Below, piece after piece: positions 15,647 through 24,217 of a DNA stretch of 63,120 bases. The first letter of the stretch is position 1. Each line of letters starts with the position of its first letter. The stretch comes from CAZYTX01 sp964650485 (GTDB lineage: Bacteria; RBG-13-61-14; DATKZS01). The translations under genes and the position numbers were made by a program. Location of the stretch: NCBI GenBank assembly GCA_964650485.1, contig CAZYTX010000019.1, forward strand, positions 1 to 63,120. Direction: 5' to 3'. The notes below the pieces were generated by a model. The model was not told the origin of the DNA, made no database searches, and worked only from the letters and a program-made list of their open reading frames with translations.

Positions 15647-17134
15647 TTATTCCCTGAATATTTCGAACCAGCGGCCCAGCCACAGCCTCGCGGGCCTGAA
15701 CAGGGGTTCGAGCTTTGTAAGGCTGGTAATAACGGAACGGACTCCCCAGTATATCCCCCTGAAGAACAGCTTGTTCTTGGGGAACCGCCATATAATTCTG
15801 AGTATGACTGAAGGCCTGAACAAGAAGGCCCTGTATGCGTCCCTCTGTATCTTGTACAGGTCCACCCCGGTGACCCGGGTGTAAAAGGGGACCTCGGCCC
15901 AGTAGCGGAGGTTGAAGAAGTCGTAGCCGGAGAAGTCGAAGTCGGGGTATTCCTCCTTTGCCATGTCGTAAAGACCGGTGCGGGGGTATACCACCACGGC
16001 GAAGAACCAGGGTTTGAGGAGCCTTGAATCCAGGGCATAGTCTATGGTCTTTCGCATCTCGGCGACGGTCTCGCCCGGGAAGCCCAGCATGAAGAATGCC
16101 TGTGCGATGAGCCCCTCCTTGTCGGTCCACTCGATGACCTCTCTCATCTTTTCCAGGTCAACGTTTTTTCTTATTCTTTTCTGCAGCCGGGGTGAAGCGG
16201 TTTCCACCGCATACGTTATAGTGTAGCAGCCCGCGGCCTTGAGCTTCTGTATGAGCTCGCGGTCCATGCGGTCTCCGCGCAGGCCGTTTGGGAATGCGAT
16301 CTTTATCTCGAGACCTCTTCTCACTATCTCGTCGCATATGGCCTTTGCCCTGGGCAGGTCCAGGTTGAAGATGTCGTCAACGATGTGGATTTCCTTGACC
16401 CCGCATTTATTGACCAGGAGTTCGAGCTCTTGCATGACGTGCTCGATGCTCCTTTTCCTGACCCTTTTGCCGAAGATGTTGTGGCAGTACACGCACTGGT
16501 AGGGGCATGCCCTGGAGGTGAAGAATATGGCCCATGGCGGCGAGTGGGCGAAGCCGGTCATTGTAATCTGGCGGGAGTACTTGTCAAAGTCAACCATGTC
16601 CCAGGCCGGCAGCGGCAGGGAGTCCAGGTCCATGATGGGCTGGCGCTCGCCGGTGGTTATGATTTCCCCGTCCTGTTTTATTGCCAGGCCCGGCACTTTA
16701 GAGAGGGGGTTCCCTTGCAACCATGCCTGGACCATCTCTTTGAAGGTCTGCTCGCCTTCGCCTATGCAGGCGGCGTCCACGTTTCCGTTCTCGAGCTCCC
16801 AGTCATAGAATATGGTGGGGTGCGGCCCTCCGATCCAGACGGGGACCTCTGGAAAATCTTTCTTGCTAATTGCCGCGAGCTCCCTCATCTCGTTTGCTTC
16901 AACCGACATGCATGAGAACAGTACCAGGTCCGGCTTAAACTGATGCATCTTCTCGCGCACGTCTTCGGCTGCAAGGTCCCAGAGCGCCTGCTCCACGAGC
17001 TCGATCTCGAACATTTGGGGGAAATCCCTGCGGAGTATGGAAATGAGGTGTAAGAATCCCAGTGGCTGGGCGAATCCCATCCTGGTGAACCGCTTGCCCG
17101 GCCGGACCATCATCACGCGCTTGTTTTCAGGCAT
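15647..17134 (-). CDS. B12-binding domain radical SAM protein
   Basis: This 495-residue protein has an N-terminal cobalamin-binding-like domain (residues 1-175: VRPGKRFTRMGFAQPLGFLHL, IGGPHPT, CIGEGE) and a radical SAM core. The 4Fe-4S motif CPYQCVYC (CxxxCxxC) lies near residue 214 and GFPGE near 353. The family includes methyltransferases and other tailoring enzymes such as the hopanoid and Mg-protoporphyrin-type clades; the substrate is not known. C-terminal residues 400-495 are basic and aromatic. Its operon partner is the GH51 arabinofuranosidase. Confidence 0.87.
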   Translation of the reverse strand: MPENKRVMMVRPGKRFTRMGFAQPLGFLHLISILRRDFPQMFEIELVEQALWDLAAEDVREKMHQFKPDLVLFSCMSVEANEMRELAAISKKDFPEVPVWIGGPHPTIFYDWELENGNVDAACIGEGEQTFKEMVQAWLQGNPLSKVPGLAIKQDGEIITTGERQPIMDLDSLPLPAWDMVDFDKYSRQITMTGFAHSPPWAIFFTSRACPYQCVYCHNIFGKRVRKRSIEHVMQELELLVNKCGVKEIHIVDDIFNLDLPRAKAICDEIVRRGLEIKIAFPNGLRGDRMDRELIQKLKAAGCYTITYAVETASPRLQKRIRKNVDLEKMREVIEWTDKEGLIAQAFFMLGFPGETVAEMRKTIDYALDSRLLKPWFFAVVVYPRTGLYDMAKEEYPDFDFSGYDFFNLRYWAEVPFYTRVTGVDLYKIQRDAYRAFLFRPSVILRIIWRFPKNKLFFRGIYWGVRSVITSLTKLEPLFRPARLWLGRWFEIFRE

Positions 17135-17232
17135 TGTAAGCTTTAACCTCTAATAAACGGATGTGTATTGTTCCGATTGCTGCAGATGGAGGCGGTTCCT
17201 GAAAAGGATTATAGCACCCGAGGCGCGGCATA

Positions 17233-17265
17233 CAAAAAAGCCCGCCCCGGGGCGAACGGGCTTCA
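17233..17265 (-). terminator. Rho-independent terminator at the end of the 17263-18057 gene
   Basis: On the minus strand the stem AAGCCCG/CGGGCTT with a GC-rich loop is followed by TTTTTT. It begins at the stop codon of the gene ending at 17263. Confidence 0.85.
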
Positions 17266-18057
17266 CTCCGAGTAGTTTTCCGCCCCCCTCTTTCTTTTTA
17301 TGAGCTCGACCGCGGCGTCTTTGAGCAAAGTATGCAGCATCATGTTCTCTGCCACGTCCTCCAGGTCCTGCTCCATGAGGAAATGCACCAGGGACAGAGA
17401 TATCTGGGTGGGGGTATAGGGGTTGTTGACCAGGGCCTTCTTGACCACGTAGTGGTTGACCCATTTGAGGTCACGGTACACCGCCCACAGCACCCTCTCG
17501 TTCGTGGGTCTCTTTGACGCGATCTTTATCACGTGCTGGAGGGTGACCCTGGGGTTCTTGAGAAGGTTCTGTATGATCACCGGGTCCTGCTCGTGGCAGA
17601 GCCTGTTTATCATGTCCCGGTCTCTCATCCTCGCCTTCTGCCTTTTTATTCCCAGTGTCATCTCCTTTAGCATGGGGTCCTCTTCCGGCTCCTCGTCCGG
17701 GCCCACTTTCTTCGCCGGGGGCACCATCTGCATGAAGCGTATGACGTCGGTATAGTCCCTGCTCCTTGCTAAAGTGTACACCTCGCTCATGGTGCCCATT
17801 CCCACGTACTTTCCCAGCCTTTTCACGTCCGATATGGTTCTGAATCCGTCCTGGAAGAGAGGGTCTTTCTGCTGCGCGCGCAGGGTGACTATCCGAAAGA
17901 TCTCCACTATTATTTCAGGGGGGTAGGCGCGGAGCTTCTGCCCCATTGCGAAAGACCTTTGCTGCCGGTCGAGGATCCCTTGGGTCTGCTTTATTATTTT
18001 ACGGGCGATCAGCTCGATCTCATCATGTTTTTCATCCGTTTTAATATTTGGTTCCAT
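17263..18057 (-). CDS. Conserved alpha-helical protein of unknown function
   Basis: This 264-residue, entirely helical, soluble protein has a repetitive helix-pair look. The middle and C-terminal parts (DPVIIQNLLKNPRVTLQHVIKIASK, LKWVNHYVVKKALVNNPYTP) resemble HEAT- or leucine-rich-repeat-variant units, as in DUF2336-type proteins. I do not recognise a specific family. It follows the zinc-ribbon protein gene (18086-19615) by 28 bases on the same strand and ends with a clear terminator, so the two form a unit. Confidence 0.8.
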   Translation of the reverse strand: MEPNIKTDEKHDEIELIARKIIKQTQGILDRQQRSFAMGQKLRAYPPEIIVEIFRIVTLRAQQKDPLFQDGFRTISDVKRLGKYVGMGTMSEVYTLARSRDYTDVIRFMQMVPPAKKVGPDEEPEEDPMLKEMTLGIKRQKARMRDRDMINRLCHEQDPVIIQNLLKNPRVTLQHVIKIASKRPTNERVLWAVYRDLKWVNHYVVKKALVNNPYTPTQISLSLVHFLMEQDLEDVAENMMLHTLLKDAAVELIKRKRGAENYSE

Positions 18058-18085
18058 CGCTTATCATGCGCGGATGAATCACATT

Positions 18086-19615
18086 TTATCCTGCGGTGTT
18101 GTGCTCCACGACTTTTGGAGAGACCAGCTTGATCTCTGAGGGGATCTCTTCCAGGAAGAACACTATAGCAAAGGACCTGCTCTCGCCGGGCGGGACCTGA
18201 AGACACCCGAAGTCCCTTCCGCTCGAGGTCGTGATGGTATCTTTTATCCAGTCTATGCTCATGGTTTCGAGTTCCTGCTTTGTAAAGGATATCCCGCAGT
18301 AGCTGGCGCCCCTTGCGATCACCTCGTCCGTGTTCTTGTCCTTTAAATAAGCCTCGACCATTATGCCCGACTGCGGCTTTTCCGTGTCGTTTACCACCTC
18401 TCCGGTCACGGCTATCAGCAGCAGGCCGTCATTACGGCTTATAATCTGGTGCTTGAATTCCTCGGCGACCTCGACCTCGCCGGCCGGCTCTACCGCCTTC
18501 CACCCCCGGCTTTGGCAAAAGCCAGTGAGCGCTGGAATGTCGCATGCCTTTTTGAATTTGCCGGAGAACAGGTCCCCGAAAGCGAACCACCCCTGGCTGT
18601 TGGTATAGGCCACCCCTCCGAAGAGTCCTCCCGCCAGCACCAGGACCAGGACCAGGGGCCAGAGCCATGTCTTGCTCCTCTTCTCCGTCTCCACCTTGAT
18701 CACCGGCTTGGGGGGAGGCTCGGTGGGAGCTACACCCGGTCCGGGTTCCGCCTCGGCCTCGGATTCGCCTATGCTGGCCTCGAGGTCATCGCGTACCGGG
18801 GCCTTGGAGTCGGGGGCCCTCACGAAATCGTCAACGTCGAGCCCCATTCCTTCTTCCTCTTTATCGCCGGAGGAGGAGAGCCTGTCGTCGGCGTCGAACT
18901 GGAAGTCCCCGAATCCGGCCTCGTCAAATCCTTCATCCTTTGCGGCCGGGGCGGCTTGATCGTCCGCATCAAGGCTTAGGTTTCCAAACTCCTCCACCTC
19001 ACCTGGAGCTGGTCCGTCTGCAGGAGCGCCCTGTTGGGAGTCCTCCGGGGCCGGCTCCTGGAGTCCCTCGTCGTCGAAGTCGAAAGCCCCGAACTCGTCG
19101 GCGCCGGCTTGGTCCGGCGGCTCTTGTTGCGGTGGCGGGGACGGAGGCTTCGGTGGTTCCGCCTGTGGTGCGGGTGCGGATTCTGCCTCATCGGCAAAGG
19201 AGAACTCTTCGTCCGCAAAGTCGAACTCCTCGTCGGATGGAGGCTGCTCGTCCTGACTGGAATCATCTGGGACTGGCGCGGGCGGGTTGTCATCCATGAG
19301 TTCGGGTTCTTCCTTCTCGGGGGGCGGCCCTTTAGAGGGTTCCACCTTGAAGTCTTCCTCCTCGCCGAAATCGAGGTCATCAGAGAAGCTGAAGTCGGAA
19401 AAGGGGTCCTCCTCTTGCTGGCCTTGCGGGGGGGGAGGGGCCTGTTTTTCGCTTGGCGGTGGCCCGGGCGGCCTGTAAGAATCGGGCTCTTCCTGCTCCT
19501 TCTTTACAACGAAGACGTTCTTGCACTTGGAGCACCTGACCTTGGCGCCCTTTTCAGAGACCTTTCCGTCGGCCAGTTGGAACTTGGCCCCGCACTTGTC
19601 ACATTTGACTATCAT
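18086..19615 (-). CDS. MJ0042 zinc-ribbon protein with acidic linker, membrane helix and DUF3426 domain
   Basis: This 509-residue protein has an N-terminal zinc ribbon (CDKCGAKF...CSKCKNVF, residues 5-38), then about 270 residues of acidic, proline-rich, low-complexity linker with repeated FDFDDE-type blocks, one transmembrane helix near 318-340 (WLWPLVLVLVLAGGLFGG), and a C-terminal DUF3426-like domain of the immunoglobulin type. The topology suggests the ribbon in the cytoplasm and the C-terminus outside. Such proteins are common in deltaproteobacteria and their role is unknown. Coding strength is supported by the clear motif order. Confidence 0.85.
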   Translation of the reverse strand: MIVKCDKCGAKFQLADGKVSEKGAKVRCSKCKNVFVVKKEQEEPDSYRPPGPPPSEKQAPPPPQGQQEEDPFSDFSFSDDLDFGEEEDFKVEPSKGPPPEKEEPELMDDNPPAPVPDDSSQDEQPPSDEEFDFADEEFSFADEAESAPAPQAEPPKPPSPPPQQEPPDQAGADEFGAFDFDDEGLQEPAPEDSQQGAPADGPAPGEVEEFGNLSLDADDQAAPAAKDEGFDEAGFGDFQFDADDRLSSSGDKEEEGMGLDVDDFVRAPDSKAPVRDDLEASIGESEAEAEPGPGVAPTEPPPKPVIKVETEKRSKTWLWPLVLVLVLAGGLFGGVAYTNSQGWFAFGDLFSGKFKKACDIPALTGFCQSRGWKAVEPAGEVEVAEEFKHQIISRNDGLLLIAVTGEVVNDTEKPQSGIMVEAYLKDKNTDEVIARGASYCGISFTKQELETMSIDWIKDTITTSSGRDFGCLQVPPGESRSFAIVFFLEEIPSEIKLVSPKVVEHNTAG

Positions 19616-19712
19616 TTCTACCGGACACAGCGCTGAAAAGACTTATTTGCGACAGCCCCCTGACACCTATATAGCAAAGGCTCTTTTGCAAATCAAGCAT
19701 GAATTATTCCAA

Positions 19713-19740
19713 TGAAAAACCTGGATGTTATTCCAGGTTC
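19713..19740 (-). terminator. Terminator of the lon-clp operon
   Basis: A perfect hairpin AACCTGGA-TGTTAT-TCCAGGTT (19718-19739) is followed on the minus strand by a short T-run. It lies 35 bases after the lon stop codon. Confidence 0.85.
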
Positions 19741-19774
19741 TCCATTGTATCAACAATGCTTTTGCCCGCGGTCT

Positions 19775-22252
19775 TCAATTGGTCATATGGGTGGGGATGG
19801 TCTCTTGCGAGACCTCTTCCGTCTCCATGGATTCGGAGAACTCCTCCTCTTCCCTCCTCTCGGGCTCTCCCAGCCCTTTTAGTATTTTGTCTCCCTGGGT
19901 GAGGGCTGCTCTGAGCACGTCGTCCATATGCTCGACGTATACGATCTCCAGGTCTTTTACGATCTTCCGTGGCACGTCGGGTATGTCCTTCTCGTTCTGC
20001 TTGGGTATGAGCACGGTCTGTATGCCGGCCCTGTGCGCGGCCAGGAGCTTCTCCTTGAGCCCTCCTATGGTGAGCACCCTTCCGCGCAGGGTTATCTCTC
20101 CGGTCATGGCCATGTTGCATTTCACCGTGGACCTGGTGAACGCGGAGGCGATGGCGGTTGCCAGTGCTATCCCCGCGGACGGCCCTTCCTTGGGCTGTGC
20201 CCCTTCGGGCAGGTGGATGTGCACGTCGTACTTCTGGTAGAATTCCTTTTCCAGGCCGAGCAGGTCCGCCCTGGCCCTTATGTAGGAAAGCGCGGCCCGG
20301 GCCGACTCCTGGAGCACCTCGCCCAGGTTGCCGGTGATGCTCACCTTGCCTTTGCCCGGCACCACCGTGGCCTCCACGGTCTGTATCTCTCCGCCGTAGC
20401 TTGTCCAGGTGAGTCCGTTTGCTATGCCCACCTGGTCTTCGATCTCGCACTCGTTGAGCTCGAACCTTCTAACGCCCAGGTAGCCGGACACGGTCTTTGC
20501 GTTGGCCCTGATCTTTATCTCTTTGCCTTCTTTTGCCACTCTCCTTGCTATCTTCCTGAACACGCTCGCCAGCTCCCGCTCGAGAGATCGCACTCCCGCC
20601 TCCCTTGTGTAGTGGCGTATAAGGCTCAGCACGGCATTGTCGGTGACGCTCATGTCAATGTCTTGGAGGCCGTGGTCCTCGCGCAGCCTGGGTATGAGCC
20701 ACCCCTTTCCGATCTGGAGCTTGTCCAGCTCTGTGTAGCCTTCCATCCTGATGATCTCCATCCTGTCCTGGAGCGGAGCGGGGATGGTGGAGAGCTGGTT
20801 GGCCGTGCATATGAACATGACCTTTGACAGGTCGTAATCGCAGTCCAGGTAATGGTCCTGGAACATGAAGTTCTGCTCGGGGTCCAGCACCTCCATGAGG
20901 GCTGAGCTGGGGTCTCCCCTGAAGTCCGAGGACAGCTTGTCCACCTCGTCGAGCAGGAACACTGGGTTATTGGACTCGGCCCTTCTCATGCCCTGGATGA
21001 TCTTGCCGGGCAATGCCCCGATGTAGGTTCGGCGGTGGCCCCTGACCTCGGCCTCGTCGCGCACGCCTCCCAGGCTGATCCTGACGAAATTCCTTCCAGT
21101 GGCCCGGGCCACGGACTTGCCCAGGCTGGTCTTTCCCACGCCCGGAGGCCCCACCAGGCAGAGGATGGGCCCTTTGAGCCTCCCCACCAGCTTCTGCACT
21201 GCCAGGTACTCGATGATCCTGTCTTTTACCTTCCTCAAGCCGTAGTGGTCCTCGTCAAGTATCTTCTCGCACTCGGGAATGTCTATCTTCTCCTCGGTGA
21301 CCTTGTTCCAGGGCAGGGAGAGCATCCAGTCAATGTAGTTCCTCACAACCGTGGCCTCCGCGGACATGGGAGACATCATCTTGAACTTCTTGATCTCCTT
21401 TTCAACCTTTTCACGGGCCTCCTCTGGCATGTCCTTGGCAGCAAGCTTGTCCTCCAGGTCCTGCACCTCTCCCCTGAAGTCGTCCTTGTCACCCAACTCC
21501 TTTTGTATGGCCCGCATCTGCTCGTTCAGGTAGTACTCCTTCTGGGTCTTCTCCATCTGCTTCTTGACACGGGCCCGTATCTTCTTCTCCACCTGCAGTA
21601 TCTCGATCTCCCCCTGCATCATGGTGTAGAGCTTCTCCAGCCGCTTAACCGGGTCCACCGTCTCCAAAATCTCCTGCCTGTCCTCCAGCTTCAAGTGGGT
21701 GAGATGCGCAACTATGGTGTCGGCAAGCCTTCCCGGCTCCTCGATCCCGGAGACGTGCACCAGCATGTCGGGCGGGATCTTCTTGTTAAGCTTCACGTAG
21801 GTCTCGAAGGTGTTATTAATGGACCTTACCAGGGCCTCGGACTCCACGCTTGGGTCGCCTGTCTCCTCGACCTCCTCGACCTCCACCTGGAAGAAATCCG
21901 TCCGGGGAAGGTAGCGCATAACCCTGGCCCGGTGCTTGCCCTCGACAAGCACCTTGACCGTGCCGTCGGGCAGCCGGAGCAACTGGATGATGGTGCCCAC
22001 CGTGCCCACCTCGAACACGTCCTCCGGGGCCGGGTCGTTGGTCTTTGCGTTCTTCTGCGCGGCAAGCAGTATGCCCTTGTCAGCGCTCATGGCTTCTTCC
22101 AGCGCGTTGATGGACTTCTCGCGCCCCACGAACAGGGGCTGAACCATGTGAGGGAATATGGTCACGTCCCGGAGCGGCAGCAGAGGCATGACCTTTACGC
22201 TCCGCCCGGTGCCGTCCTGTATAAACTTATCATCGCCGTCTTTGAAAAACAT
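19775..22252 (-). CDS. lon: ATP-dependent protease Lon
   Basis: This 825-residue Lon (LonA) protease degrades damaged and regulatory proteins. The N-terminal substrate-recognition domain begins with LPLRDVTIFPHMVQPLFVG. The AAA+ domain has Walker A GPPGVGKTS near residue 371 and sensor motifs. The Ser-Lys catalytic dyad is Ser in KEGPSAGIA and Lys in GGLKEKLLAAHRAG. Length is as for E. coli Lon (784) with an extended C-terminus. It is the last gene of the tig-clpP-clpX-lon cluster, 32 bases after clpX. Confidence 0.97.
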   Translation of the reverse strand: MFFKDGDDKFIQDGTGRSVKVMPLLPLRDVTIFPHMVQPLFVGREKSINALEEAMSADKGILLAAQKNAKTNDPAPEDVFEVGTVGTIIQLLRLPDGTVKVLVEGKHRARVMRYLPRTDFFQVEVEEVEETGDPSVESEALVRSINNTFETYVKLNKKIPPDMLVHVSGIEEPGRLADTIVAHLTHLKLEDRQEILETVDPVKRLEKLYTMMQGEIEILQVEKKIRARVKKQMEKTQKEYYLNEQMRAIQKELGDKDDFRGEVQDLEDKLAAKDMPEEAREKVEKEIKKFKMMSPMSAEATVVRNYIDWMLSLPWNKVTEEKIDIPECEKILDEDHYGLRKVKDRIIEYLAVQKLVGRLKGPILCLVGPPGVGKTSLGKSVARATGRNFVRISLGGVRDEAEVRGHRRTYIGALPGKIIQGMRRAESNNPVFLLDEVDKLSSDFRGDPSSALMEVLDPEQNFMFQDHYLDCDYDLSKVMFICTANQLSTIPAPLQDRMEIIRMEGYTELDKLQIGKGWLIPRLREDHGLQDIDMSVTDNAVLSLIRHYTREAGVRSLERELASVFRKIARRVAKEGKEIKIRANAKTVSGYLGVRRFELNECEIEDQVGIANGLTWTSYGGEIQTVEATVVPGKGKVSITGNLGEVLQESARAALSYIRARADLLGLEKEFYQKYDVHIHLPEGAQPKEGPSAGIALATAIASAFTRSTVKCNMAMTGEITLRGRVLTIGGLKEKLLAAHRAGIQTVLIPKQNEKDIPDVPRKIVKDLEIVYVEHMDDVLRAALTQGDKILKGLGEPERREEEEFSESMETEEVSQETIPTHMTN

Positions 22253-22284
22253 CTTGCCCCCTTATAGTTGTAAGTAGATATATA

Positions 22285-23547
22285 TCAGGCTATCTCGGCC
22301 TCTTTCTCTATCTCCAGTATGCACTCCTCGCCCTTTTCAACCACGTCCTCGTTTATAACGCACCCCTTGACGTTACGCTCGCTGGGGATGCGGTACATAA
22401 CGTTCAGCATGGTCTTCTCCAATATGGCCCTGAGCCCGCGGGCGCCCGTGCCCCTCTTCAGGGCCTCGCGCGAGAGCGCCCGCAGGGCGCCCTCGGTGAA
22501 CTTCAGCTTCACGTTGTCGAACTCGAGCAGCTTCTTGTACTGCTTGACCAGCGAGTTCTTGGGCTCGAGCAGTATCCTCACCATGTCGTCCTCGCCCAGT
22601 TCGTGCAGGCTTGCTATCACCGGGATGCGGCCCACGAACTCGGGGATGGTCCCGTACCTTATGAGGTCGTCGGGCTGCACCTTGGCGAGGATATCTCCCA
22701 GGGAACGCTCGTCCTTGGTGCGCACCTCGGCGCCAAAGCCCATGCCCTTTTCTCCGGTCCTCTGCTCGATTATCTTGTCCAGGCCCACGTAGGCCCCGCC
22801 CAGTATGAAGAGGATGTTGGTGGTGTCCACCTGCAAAAACTCCTGCTGCGGGTGCTTGCGCCCTCCCTTTGGGGGCACGTTTGCCACCGTGCCCTCGATG
22901 ATCTTCAGCAATGCCTGCTGCACGCCTTCGCCGGAGACGTCCCTGGTGATGGAGGGGTTCTCGGACTTGCGCGAGAGCTTGTCAACCTCGTCAATGTAGA
23001 CGATGCCGCGCTCGGCCCGCTCCACGTTGTCGTCGGCGTCTCGCAGCAGGTTTACTATGATGTTCTCCACGTCTTCTCCCACGTAGCCGGCCTCGGTCAG
23101 GCAGGTGGCGTCTGCTATAGTGAAGGGCACGTCCAGGAACCTGGCAAGGGTCTGCGCCAGCAGGGTCTTGCCCACCCCGGTGGGGCCGATGAGCAGGATG
23201 TTCGACTTGGCAAGCTCCACGTCGCCGGATATGCCCATGGAGTAGATGCGCTTGTAGTGGTTGTAAACGGCCACCGAAAGGGTCTTCTTGGCCTCCTCCT
23301 GGCCCACCACGTACTCGTCCAGGAAAGACCTGATCTCCTGGGGCGTGGGCAGCTTGCCCCGCCCGGTGTAGTACTCGCGCTCTTTCTCCCGTTCCTCGGC
23401 GATTATGTCGTTACACAGCTCGATGCACTCGTTGCAGATGTAGACGGTGGGTCCGGCTATCAGCTTCTTGACCTCCCTCTGACTCCGACCGCAAAAGGAG
23501 CAACACAGGTTGCTGCCCCCGCTGTCATTGCTTGTTTTCTTGGCCAT
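22285..23547 (-). CDS. clpX: ATP-dependent Clp protease ATP-binding subunit ClpX
   Basis: This 420-residue AAA+ unfoldase feeds substrates to ClpP. The N-terminal C4 zinc domain is at residues 15-42 (CSFCGRS...CNECIEL). Walker A is GPTGVGKTLLAQ, Walker B VYIDEVDK, and the C-terminal domain has the RYGTIPEFVGRIPV pore-adjacent block. An ILFILGG-type segment near residues 235-245 is also family-typical. Located 27 bases downstream of clpP. Confidence 0.97.
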   Translation of the reverse strand: MAKKTSNDSGGSNLCCSFCGRSQREVKKLIAGPTVYICNECIELCNDIIAEEREKEREYYTGRGKLPTPQEIRSFLDEYVVGQEEAKKTLSVAVYNHYKRIYSMGISGDVELAKSNILLIGPTGVGKTLLAQTLARFLDVPFTIADATCLTEAGYVGEDVENIIVNLLRDADDNVERAERGIVYIDEVDKLSRKSENPSITRDVSGEGVQQALLKIIEGTVANVPPKGGRKHPQQEFLQVDTTNILFILGGAYVGLDKIIEQRTGEKGMGFGAEVRTKDERSLGDILAKVQPDDLIRYGTIPEFVGRIPVIASLHELGEDDMVRILLEPKNSLVKQYKKLLEFDNVKLKFTEGALRALSREALKRGTGARGLRAILEKTMLNVMYRIPSERNVKGCVINEDVVEKGEECILEIEKEAEIA

Positions 23548-23574
23548 TACTGCCCGCCTCCCATAACTATAGTA

Positions 23575-24174
23575 TCACTTTTCTCCGCTGGACTTCCTCA
23601 TCTCCACCACCTCGTCTATGAGCCCATACTCCAGGGCCTCGCCGGCATCGAGGTAGTAGTCCCTGTCAGTGTCCCGGGCGATGGTCTCTATGTCCTGGCC
23701 GGTGTGCTTTGCAAGCACCTTGTTCAGCCACTCGCGGACCTTTAGTATCTCCCGGGCGTGAATCTCGATCTCGGTGGCCTGCCCGGAGAAGGCCCCCATA
23801 GGCTGGTGAAGAAGCACCCGGGAGTGGGGGAGGGCGTAACGTTTTCCATCGGTGCCCGCGGCCAGCAGCAGCGCAGCCATGCTCGCGGCCTGGCCCATGC
23901 ACAAGGTGCTCATGTCCGGCTTCACGTACTGCATGGTGTCGTAGATGGCCATCCCCGCGGTGACCACGCCGCCGGGCGAGTTGATGTACATGTGGATGTC
24001 CTTGTCCGGGTCCTCGGACTCGAGGAAGAGAAGCTGTGCTATCACCAGGTTTGCTACCTCGTCGTTCACAGGGGTGCCGATGAAGATGATCCTGTCCTTC
24101 AAAAGCCTCGAGTATATATCGTAGGCCCGCTCGCCCCGGGGCGTCTGTTCTATCACCATTGGAATGAGTGACAT
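23575..24174 (-). CDS. clpP: ATP-dependent Clp protease proteolytic subunit
   Basis: ClpP (199 residues) forms the proteolytic chamber. The active-site Ser is in CMGQAASMAALLLAAG near residue 97, His in HSRVLLHQP near 122, and Asp in the RDTDRDYYL block near 171. A short N-terminal propeptide (about 10 residues) may be processed. Located 43 bases downstream of tig and directly upstream of clpX in the usual order. Confidence 0.97.
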   Translation of the reverse strand: MSLIPMVIEQTPRGERAYDIYSRLLKDRIIFIGTPVNDEVANLVIAQLLFLESEDPDKDIHMYINSPGGVVTAGMAIYDTMQYVKPDMSTLCMGQAASMAALLLAAGTDGKRYALPHSRVLLHQPMGAFSGQATEIEIHAREILKVREWLNKVLAKHTGQDIETIARDTDRDYYLDAGEALEYGLIDEVVEMRKSSGEK

Positions 24175-24217
24175 TTAGTACTCCTCTCAACCGCTTGCCA
24201 CCAAGTTTTACGGCCTT

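Noticed and set aside
21035..22267. A 410-codon plus-strand open frame opposite lon
   Set aside because: It is a shadow of the lon codons in GC-rich DNA; its product has no recognisable domain, whereas lon on the other strand is unambiguous.
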